Shown: one piece after another, positions 1-5,902 of the stretch | Layout of the letters: each line of letters begins with the position of its first letter | How positions within the stretch are numbered: position 1 is the first letter of the stretch | Origin: Candidatus Thorarchaeota archaeon | Lineage (GTDB): Archaea > Asgardarchaeota > Thorarchaeia > Thorarchaeales > Thorarchaeaceae | NCBI GenBank assembly: GCA_016840965.1 | Contig: JAEORI010000241.1 | Span: 1-7,646 of the forward strand | Direction of reading: 5' to 3' | Length of the DNA stretch: 7,646 bases | The notes under the pieces: generated by a model | Told to the model about the DNA's origin: nothing | Database searches by the model: none | The model's input: the letters and a program-made list of their open reading frames with translations, nothing else | Position numbers and translations under genes: made by a program

Positions 1-564
1 ACAGAGATTGATGAATCTCTCAAAAGACTTGGCGATTATGAAGATGTAACTGCTGTTGCGATAGTGCCTGTTCTATTTGAAGGAAAAACTGTTGCGATTC
101 TAACTCTAGGGTCACATTCCCACGATGAGATACCTATGACTGATCGACATACTTTGGAAGCAATATCTATCCAGATTGGAGCTTATATGGCTAGAGTGAA
201 AGCACAACAAGCAATCATCCAGTCACAATCTGAAATGATGAGCATGTTCGATTCGTATAAAGACATTTTCTTCATTATTGATAAGTCAGGATTAATTTTG
301 CATGCAAACCACACTGCGAACTCAAGACTAGGTACTGATGATACGTCAATGAATAATAGGCACATTCAAGATTTTTACGAGAAAGAAAATCAGGAGGCGG
401 TCGCGGAGGTATTGCTGAACTCCAAGCAAGGAGAGATAATCAAATTGGATTATCCATTAGTGGTAGCAGATGGCAGTAGGTTACATAATAGTACAAGAAT
501 CGTGAATGGTAAGTATTCTGGAAAAGATGTGCTTTTTGTGGTCAGCCGTGATAGTGAATTGTGA
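1..564 (+). CDS. GAF-PAS sensor protein, C-terminal part (5' end outside window)
   Basis: The reading frame is open from base 1 and ends with TGA at 562-564, giving 187 visible residues; the true start is upstream of the window. Residues 1 to about 61 look like the last strands and final helix of a GAF domain (VAIVPVLFEGKTVAILTLGS, then a helix ending MARVKAQQ). A short helical linker follows, then a PAS domain from about residue 78 to the end (FFIIDKSGLILHANHTA at the start, VLFVVSRD at the close). GAF and PAS domains sense small ligands or mediate signal relay in the cytoplasm, and no membrane segment is visible. The protein stops within four residues of the PAS core, so no kinase, cyclase or DNA-binding output follows it. 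Any output domain must be N-terminal and unseen. A GTG at 64 could be misread as a start, but homology to GAF extends upstream of it. Domain identity is fairly sure; ligand and role are unknown. Confidence 0.75.
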   Translation, partial: TEIDESLKRLGDYEDVTAVAIVPVLFEGKTVAILTLGSHSHDEIPMTDRHTLEAISIQIGAYMARVKAQQAIIQSQSEMMSMFDSYKDIFFIIDKSGLILHANHTANSRLGTDDTSMNNRHIQDFYEKENQEAVAEVLLNSKQGEIIKLDYPLVVADGSRLHNSTRIVNGKYSGKDVLFVVSRDSEL

Positions 565-594
565 TTTTTCAAGTGAGGATGAAATTACCCAAAA

Positions 595-603
595 TTCATA
601 TAT
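595..603 (+). promoter_or_regulatory. Candidate archaeal TATA box for the MarR/GbsR-type gene
   Basis: The sequence TTCATATAT, preceded by four A residues, resembles an archaeal TATA box. It lies about 80 bases before the ATG at 680. A start of transcription about 25 bases downstream (near 625) would leave a leader of roughly 55 bases containing the AGGTG ribosome-binding site. This is a pattern match only. Confidence 0.35.
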
Positions 604-606
604 GGA

Positions 607-649
607 TTAGCGAAATTATCAAAATGGGAGCAAGGCTTAGGTTCGCTAA
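607..649 (+). promoter_or_regulatory. Inverted repeat, possible operator or leader hairpin
   Basis: TTAGCGAA at 607-614 is matched perfectly by TTCGCTAA at 642-649, separated by 27 bases. The right arm also overlaps a smaller hairpin, CTTAG at 636-640 with CTAAG at 646-650 around the loop GTTCG. The left arm falls just downstream of the candidate TATA box and the right arm in the presumed leader. MarR-type regulators commonly bind palindromes in their own promoters, so an autoregulatory operator is plausible. The nested pairing would also allow alternative RNA hairpins. Neither role is shown by the sequence. Confidence 0.4.
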
Positions 650-667
650 GTAGCTGAAAGAATCAAC

Positions 668-672
668 AGGTG
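668..672 (+). promoter_or_regulatory. Ribosome-binding site (AGGTG)
   Basis: AGGTG lies 7 bases before the ATG at 680. The codon immediately upstream of that ATG in the same frame is TAA (677-679), so the start cannot be further 5'. The motif and the stop together fix this start. Confidence 0.6.
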
Positions 673-679
673 CAAGTAA

Positions 680-1174
680 ATGGGAGATGAAAATGGTTTT
701 CTGAAGGGTCCAATAACACGATTATTTGAAAAAGTGGCAAAATGGATAGGCCTATCCACCAACGCGGGACCAGTACTAGCAGCTCTCTTCATGGAAAGCT
801 ATGAAACTGGTAATCGCATGAGCTCTGACGACATATGTAGAGCCACCGGATATTCACGAGCAAATGCAGGATTGATAATCTCGCAACTTGAAGCTCTCAG
901 GATAATTGAAGGAAGAAGAGATTACGATCAGACTGGTCGAGGCAGAAAACGGGTACTTTATGCGATTGATGGTAGCTTTGGGGATATCTTCAATCTTGGA
1001 GTCATGAGCCTCCTAGACCGGCTTGGGGCAATGATGAAGGATATACACTCTATCAATGATTTGAGAAGTGGTCGAGAAGATAGTTTGACTTCAATGCTCA
1101 ATGACATCAGAAAAGTATTGCAAGATAGAATCGACTCGCTTGAAATTGTTTCTTCTGCAGAATTAACTCACTAG
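680..1174 (+). CDS. MarR/GbsR-type winged-helix transcriptional regulator
   Basis: This 164-residue protein has a helix-turn-helix core at about residues 48-77: SSDDICRATGYSRANAGLII is the support and recognition helices, followed by SQLEALRIIEG. A basic wing follows at about residues 78-95 (RRDYDQTGRGRKRVLYAID). The order and the N-terminal stretch 'WIGLSTNAGPVLAALFM' resemble GbsR-like regulators of the MarR superfamily, which bind DNA as dimers and control nearby genes. The C-terminal 60 residues are predicted helical (LLDRLGAMMKDI, later LTSMLNDIRKVLQDRI) and probably form the dimer interface. No cofactor or metal motif is visible, so the effector is unknown. An in-frame TAA just before the ATG and an AGGTG motif define the start. 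It lies between sensor genes, downstream of a GAF-PAS gene and convergent with a membrane kinase, and inverted repeats upstream hint at autoregulation. Family assignment is good; target genes are unknown. Confidence 0.8.
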   Translation: MGDENGFLKGPITRLFEKVAKWIGLSTNAGPVLAALFMESYETGNRMSSDDICRATGYSRANAGLIISQLEALRIIEGRRDYDQTGRGRKRVLYAIDGSFGDIFNLGVMSLLDRLGAMMKDIHSINDLRSGREDSLTSMLNDIRKVLQDRIDSLEIVSSAELTH

Positions 1175-1189
1175 TTGTGATAAATATCA

Positions 1190-1222
1190 TTCTTGGTCTA
1201 GCATCATCACTCTAACCAAGGA
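1190..1222. terminator. Possible bidirectional terminator hairpin between convergent genes
   Basis: The 70-base gap between the convergent stops contains CTTGGT at 1192-1197 paired with ACCAAG at 1215-1220. Outside these arms come a T-G wobble and a T-A pair, and the loop is 17 bases. A smaller palindrome, TGATA-AA-TATCA, sits at 1178-1189. There is no long T run on either strand, so termination here is only a positional guess. Confidence 0.25.
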
Positions 1223-1244
1223 CCTACTTAGTGTCAAAACATGA

Positions 1245-3512
1245 CTATAGGGCTGCAGGAAGGCTCACTATGAAAACAGCTCCTTTAGAATAGTCACCTG
1301 GAACCCGATCTTCAACTTTGATAGTTCCTCCAAAGACTTCAGCCAAAGTTTTAGCCACAGAAAGTCCTAAGCCCCTCCCTTTCGCACCAATCATGAAACG
1401 ATTGAAAAGATTTGCTTTCTTCTCAGGTTCAATTCCTTGACCGTAGTCAATAACTCTGGCTATCCAAACAGCAGCTTCTTGATTTTCGTCCAATTTCAGT
1501 TCTACTTCAATACGTTTTATTTCGAGTGAATATTGGATTGAGTTTCTGAATAGATTTGTGAAAATTCCTTCAATCAATTGATGAGCCTGAACATAGCATT
1601 CTCCAAGGTTTCGATTGATGCTGAATTCGATATTATGGTGGTGCTGAGCGGGGATTGCACTCTCATACGAGTTTCTAATGCACTGGACTAAATCAAGAGC
1701 TTCAAGGTTCTGGAAATCAATTTCCTCAGACATCCCTATTTGTCTCACATTGCGAATAAGCTCATCTGCCCTTTGTAACTCAATCTGAGCATCTCTTAAG
1801 ACTTGTTCCCTGAAACTGGAATGAATACCTTCTAACTCAAGTAGTCCCAGCGAAATAAGAACAGCTTGATGATAGTTAGAAACATCATGAACAAGAAGAT
1901 CCGAATAAACGCGTGCTCTTTGATGAGCAATCTCAGTTTTTCGCACTTCACCAAGATAGAGCATAGCCAACACGCCCGGGCCAAATAAGAGTGCTACTAG
2001 CAGCAATAACTCCGCAGAATACCACCCAGCAGTCCAATCAGAGAAATTCGCCTTCAGAATATTGGGTAATATCCATAGGGAGAGGAAACCAGTAAGAAGA
2101 ACCTCTATTGTGAAACCTCCTCCCAATTTACGCGATAGATAGACGATGAGATATGTGAACTCGAACATAGCCAAGAGATTGACTGCAAGAAGAACAGATC
2201 TCCCAAGAGGACTGTCAAGCAAAAAAGGAACTGCTCCTGTGAGACCCGTTTGAATAAATTCTGAGATAGTTACAAGAACAGCCTGAATTGCAACTCCAAT
2301 AAAAGGCCATAACTCAGGACGGGGTAGATTCGATGGGGGTTTATCCATTGTCCAACTAATTGCCAAATACAATGCGAATAAAGAAACAATACTTCCGGTA
2401 ATGTATGGAACCAATGATTCACCTGCATATGGTAATGGTAGCTGGGACATCACAACCTGAACAACGTCAATAACTGTCCAAGAAGCAAATAGTAGTATAA
2501 GAGGATAGAGATTTCTCAATTCTTTCGTCTTCGCGTGTCCGTATGTCAGGAGTGCCATGACTGCTGATAAAGACGCAGCGCCTAGATGGATGATGGTATA
2601 TGCTCCTAAGTCAGCATTGTAAAAGCCAGGTATCAGTCCCTCTACAAGTAGGGTCACGATGAACGGAATAATAAATAGGACTGAAAGACCTGATGCGAAT
2701 ATGGTTGCACTTTGTGGTTTCATTCCGACGTCCTGAAGATATGGTACAGTTAGGGACAGATATAGTACAAAAAACGCAACAGAATAGAGAGTTACCCCAA
2801 AGGACCAAATCAGGGAGGTGATGAATACTGAGATTATAAGGGGAAATGAAGAAACTAACAATAAGACGCAAAATACGATGAACACAATGGGTTGATATGA
2901 AGAGTGGTCATTCGCAGATCGGAATGCAAGATAGCTTGTAGCTCCTAGAAGTATCACACTTATTCCAAAAGCAATGACTGCCAAACTTCGTGTCAGATAT
3001 TCCGGGATAAGGTATACTAATAGTCCACCGATAAGCCCAAAAATCACCAACAGAATAATTCCTATCGAAGCAGTAATCGAGTAAAGTTTTCGTCGAGATG
3101 AATTCTGAAAATGTGCATTTGACCACACTGCAATGAAGAGTAGACAACTGATGAGAGTAAGTTCCAATAAATCGTTGAACAGAAAGGTTGTCGTTCGATT
3201 TAATATTGGAGAAACTGGATTATAGAGATTTTCGATGGCAAATCCTGTGTGCGTAATCGTAGCATAGAACAAAGTTGCTTGAATCATTATAAGAAACGGT
3301 GTTGGGCGTTCTCTGAATGCAAGCAAAGAGATAGCAATACAAGCTATTGCTGAGAATGCAATGAATGTTTGAAAGGCAATGTCAGTGTGATATGACTGCC
3401 ATGCAGGCAATCCAAGAAGGAACCACGCAAACGCGGCCACTGATGCAATGCAGCTGTAGTATACCGCCTGTCTTGCAAGACTCTCTTGCCGGATACCAGA
3501 CATGATCTCCAC
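1245..3512 (-). CDS. Polytopic membrane sensor histidine kinase (about 16 membrane helices)
   Basis: This 755-residue protein joins a large membrane domain to a histidine kinase core. Residues 15-520 hold about 16 hydrophobic segments, near 15-36, 47-66, 72-92, 110-130, 144-169, 173-197, 207-234, 236-258, 268-294, 305-325, 335-356, 367-387, 402-422, 438-460, 467-487 and 499-520. Basic clusters follow every even segment (RERP, SRRK, KTKELR, LSRK, EVRK), which supports both ends being cytoplasmic. The dimerisation helix has the phospho-acceptor His542 in LLVHDVSNYHQ. The ATPase domain shows the N-box Asn657 (NLFRNSIQY), G1 box D689-YGQG and G2 box GRGLGLS from Gly712. No PAS, GAF, HAMP or receiver domain is visible, so the membrane region is presumably the sensor. 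The GTG at 3510-3512 has AGGTG 9 bases upstream; an ATG at 3503 has GGAG only 3 bases upstream and is the alternative. The gene converges with the MarR/GbsR gene and diverges from another kinase. Kinase identity is firm; the signal is unknown. Confidence 0.88.
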   Translation of the reverse strand: MEIMSGIRQESLARQAVYYSCIASVAAFAWFLLGLPAWQSYHTDIAFQTFIAFSAIACIAISLLAFRERPTPFLIMIQATLFYATITHTGFAIENLYNPVSPILNRTTTFLFNDLLELTLISCLLFIAVWSNAHFQNSSRRKLYSITASIGIILLVIFGLIGGLLVYLIPEYLTRSLAVIAFGISVILLGATSYLAFRSANDHSSYQPIVFIVFCVLLLVSSFPLIISVFITSLIWSFGVTLYSVAFFVLYLSLTVPYLQDVGMKPQSATIFASGLSVLFIIPFIVTLLVEGLIPGFYNADLGAYTIIHLGAASLSAVMALLTYGHAKTKELRNLYPLILLFASWTVIDVVQVVMSQLPLPYAGESLVPYITGSIVSLFALYLAISWTMDKPPSNLPRPELWPFIGVAIQAVLVTISEFIQTGLTGAVPFLLDSPLGRSVLLAVNLLAMFEFTYLIVYLSRKLGGGFTIEVLLTGFLSLWILPNILKANFSDWTAGWYSAELLLLVALLFGPGVLAMLYLGEVRKTEIAHQRARVYSDLLVHDVSNYHQAVLISLGLLELEGIHSSFREQVLRDAQIELQRADELIRNVRQIGMSEEIDFQNLEALDLVQCIRNSYESAIPAQHHHNIEFSINRNLGECYVQAHQLIEGIFTNLFRNSIQYSLEIKRIEVELKLDENQEAAVWIARVIDYGQGIEPEKKANLFNRFMIGAKGRGLGLSVAKTLAEVFGGTIKVEDRVPGDYSKGAVFIVSLPAAL

Positions 3513-3521
3513 TCAATGAAG

Positions 3522-3526
3522 CACCT
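3522..3526 (-). promoter_or_regulatory. Ribosome-binding site (AGGTG on the minus strand)
   Basis: Read on the minus strand, AGGTG is separated by 9 bases from the GTG at 3510-3512. The competing ATG at 3501-3503 has GGAG only 3 bases away, an unusually tight spacing. I therefore prefer the GTG start for the membrane kinase. Confidence 0.4.
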
Positions 3527-3537
3527 TCGTTCTTTTT

Positions 3538-3554
3538 TAGTAAAACCTTTACTA
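3538..3554 (-). promoter_or_regulatory. Palindrome in the membrane kinase promoter region
   Basis: TAGTAAA at 3538-3544 and TTTACTA at 3548-3554 form a perfect 7-base-pair inverted repeat around the 3-base centre ACC. It sits 26-42 bases before the GTG start of the minus-strand kinase, where an archaeal TATA box would be expected for a short leader. On the minus strand the right half merges into an A/T-rich stretch (GGTTTTACTAAAAAAG). It could be an operator covering the core promoter or chance AT-rich symmetry. Confidence 0.35.
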
Positions 3555-3649
3555 TGACAAATAGCCTTGCTACGAAAGGCGGATGACAAACCCAAAAGAC
3601 ATGAATAGGCAAATTTGTGGCTTTTTGACTAGAGAACAGCTCCATAGAG

Positions 3650-5899
3650 TTGATTCAACCAATAAGAGGAATTGTCCAATTGCCTGATGACCAACCCAGT
3701 TCAAGTCACAATGGGAACGCTGAGTTCAATATGGAATCACTCAGCTACAGGGCACTGTTGGATACAATGAATGATGCCTTTGGTGTTATTGACCGTGAGG
3801 GTATACTCACCTACGCTAATCAAAGATTCAGTGATCTCATTGATTATCCAATAGATGAGATGATAGGAAAACCAATCATAACATTTCTAGACGATGAGAA
3901 TTTGTTTCTATTGCAGAACAATGTTCGAAAAAGAGTCAGGGGCCTTTCATCCCAGTATGAACTTGAATGGACAACACGAACTGGGAAAAAGGTTCAGACA
4001 ATTGTTTCCGGTTCGCCTCTGATTGGTAAAGACGGAACACACCAGGGATCATTTGCAGTTATCACTGATATATCATGGCGAATCAAAGCTGAAAGGAAGT
4101 ATAAATTACTGGCAGAACAGTCCATCCAAGGTCTAACAATAATTCAGGATGACCGTTATGTGTATGTGAATCCAGCGTTTGCGTTTCTAGTAGGATATAC
4201 AGTTGATGAGATATTGGCAATGTCACCTGAAGAGTGCTGGGATCTTATCCATCCAGATGATAAGAATTACTTACTTCAGCTTGCTAGTGACAGAAGAGCG
4301 GGAATCAAGATACCGATGCCGTATGAATATAGATTCGTAAGAAGAGACCGCTCTATTCGATGGGTTCAGGCATTCTCGGGTGATACTGAGTACGAAGGAG
4401 CTTTGGCGCTTCAAGTTATGGTAATTGATGTGACTGAAGCAAAAGTGGCTGAAACTAAATTGCGTTCCTCTCAGGAGATGCTTTTGACTGTTATGAACAC
4501 AATTCCTCAGTATGTGTTCTGGAAAGATCTGGACTCTGTATATCTTGGCTGCAATGAAAATTTTGCATTAGTTTCAGGTGTAGACACACCTGACAATATC
4601 GTAGGAAAGACAGATGACGACCTAGCATGGCGTGATGTAGAAGCTGAGTTGTTCCGTGCACTTGACCAAGAGGTAATCAGGACCGACCAACCTCAGATGA
4701 ACATCATCGCTCCACAACGACAGGCTGATGACCGAGAAGCATGGGTTGAGATCAATATTGTCCCATTGCATGATGAGCAACGTAATGTTATTGGAGTTCT
4801 TGGAACATACCATGACATCACAGAGAAACGTGTTGCTGAGGATAATCTCATAAAATCAGAAACCAAATATCGAAACCTTGCCGAACAATCGGTTCAAGGG
4901 ATAACCATTCTCACAACTGAAAGCCTTCTCTACTACAATCCAGCTTTCAAGGATTTAGTAGGGTATACTGATGATGAGTTATCTAATATGAGTGCTGGTG
5001 ATATTTGGGACCTTGTCCATCCTGAAGATAGGACCGAGCTTCGCAAGAGAATGGAAGACAAGATTGCAGGAAGGGCCATACCTCCAAGATACGAGTATAG
5101 ATTCATTCGAAAGAGTGGAGAGATTCGCTGGGTAGAGAGCTATACGAGTCGAGTTGAATATGGAGGAACATCTGCAGTTCAAACAGTTATTGTGGATATC
5201 ACCGATAGACGTGATAGTGAACGCGAGCTAAGGGTTGCGAAAGACCGGGCACTTCTTTATCTTGACCTTATGGGACACGATTTAACACAGCAACTCCAAG
5301 TCATTCTCAATAGTGCGGCGCTCCTGAGATCAGCAGTTGATGAATCAAACAAGGAATCATTCATGAAGGTGATTGGTGATGCAGTGAGGCGTTGTTCAAG
5401 AATAATTGAAGAGGCTAAGGCAACTGAACAACTACTCTCAATTCCGACAAGAGAGAGGAAACTCGATGAAGCTATTGAATTAACCATCAAGGCACTTTCT
5501 AAAAGTTCTGAGTTAATATCCTTTGAAACATCTATTTCCTCTCATGATGCGATAATAGAGGCTGATGATTTCCTTGAGTTACTTCTTTCAAATATACTCA
5601 TGAATGCCATTGAGCATAACCCCAATGAAGAAAAGAAAGTCTGGGTAGAACTCAAAGAAAGTGAAATAGAGTATATGGTATCTATCGCAGACAATGGTAA
5701 AGGAATCACAGATGCGGTTAAAGTCAGTCTCTTCGATACATCAAGAAGGTTTGGAGGCCTTGGCCTTCATACTGCGCATTACATCGTTGAGAAATACAAT
5801 GGTCGAATTGAGGTGCATAACCGAGTAGCAGGTGACAGCACTCAGGGTGCGGAGTTTAGGATTTGGATTCCCAAGCCTCAGAACGCTATTGAAAGGTGA
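3650..5899 (+). CDS. Soluble four-PAS sensor histidine kinase
   Basis: This 749-residue protein has no membrane segment, so it should act in the cytoplasm. Numbering from the TTG at 3650, four PAS domains run in order: PAS1 about 33-145; PAS2 about 150-263, with the WDLIHPDD and YEYRF..IRWV pattern of PAS_3-type folds; PAS3 about 277-395, with VFWKDLDSVYLGCNENF and GKTDDD typical of PAS_4; and PAS4 about 406-519, a near copy of PAS2. The phospho-acceptor is His543 in LDLMGHDLTQQLQ. The ATPase domain has N-box Asn652 (NILMNAIEHN), G1 D681-NGKGI and G2 GGLGLH from Gly702, with a short ATP lid. No receiver domain is attached. The start is uncertain: TTG 3650 has no clear ribosome-binding site, TTG 3680 has GAGGA 9 bases upstream, and ATG 3731 (residue 28) starts just before PAS1. 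It is divergent from the membrane kinase and ends 3 bases from the convergent DUF362 stop. The signal is unknown. Confidence 0.9.
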   Translation: MIQPIRGIVQLPDDQPSSSHNGNAEFNMESLSYRALLDTMNDAFGVIDREGILTYANQRFSDLIDYPIDEMIGKPIITFLDDENLFLLQNNVRKRVRGLSSQYELEWTTRTGKKVQTIVSGSPLIGKDGTHQGSFAVITDISWRIKAERKYKLLAEQSIQGLTIIQDDRYVYVNPAFAFLVGYTVDEILAMSPEECWDLIHPDDKNYLLQLASDRRAGIKIPMPYEYRFVRRDRSIRWVQAFSGDTEYEGALALQVMVIDVTEAKVAETKLRSSQEMLLTVMNTIPQYVFWKDLDSVYLGCNENFALVSGVDTPDNIVGKTDDDLAWRDVEAELFRALDQEVIRTDQPQMNIIAPQRQADDREAWVEINIVPLHDEQRNVIGVLGTYHDITEKRVAEDNLIKSETKYRNLAEQSVQGITILTTESLLYYNPAFKDLVGYTDDELSNMSAGDIWDLVHPEDRTELRKRMEDKIAGRAIPPRYEYRFIRKSGEIRWVESYTSRVEYGGTSAVQTVIVDITDRRDSERELRVAKDRALLYLDLMGHDLTQQLQVILNSAALLRSAVDESNKESFMKVIGDAVRRCSRIIEEAKATEQLLSIPTRERKLDEAIELTIKALSKSSELISFETSISSHDAIIEADDFLELLLSNILMNAIEHNPNEEKKVWVELKESEIEYMVSIADNGKGITDAVKVSLFDTSRRFGGLGLHTAHYIVEKYNGRIEVHNRVAGDSTQGAEFRIWIPKPQNAIER
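3666..3670 (+). promoter_or_regulatory. Ribosome-binding-like GAGGA that may move the four-PAS kinase start
   Basis: GAGGA is followed after 9 bases by an in-frame TTG at 3680. If used, the kinase begins 10 codons later than the TTG at 3650. The residues lost are not part of any domain, so protein comparison alone would not settle it. Confidence 0.3.
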
Positions 5900-5902
5900 T
5901 TA

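Noticed and set aside
561..653. A 30-codon frame opening with GTG that overlaps the stop of the GAF-PAS gene (VIFQVRMKLPKIH...)
   Set aside because: It has no ribosome-binding site, is very short, and covers the presumed promoter and inverted repeat of the next gene. Its composition looks like chance translation.
1178..1189. TGATA-AA-TATCA palindrome just after the MarR/GbsR stop, considered as an operator
   Set aside because: It lies between two convergent gene ends, far from any promoter, and short AT-rich palindromes are common by chance.
3610..3617. CAAATTTG palindrome considered as a TATA box for the soluble kinase
   Set aside because: Its sequence is a weak match, and the kinase start itself is uncertain, so spacing cannot be used to support it.
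2611..3645. Several minus-strand frames of 79-87 residues overlapping the membrane kinase and its upstream gap
   Set aside because: They overlap a well-supported long gene in another frame and show no domain. Their Cys/His/Ser-rich composition is typical of out-of-frame translation.
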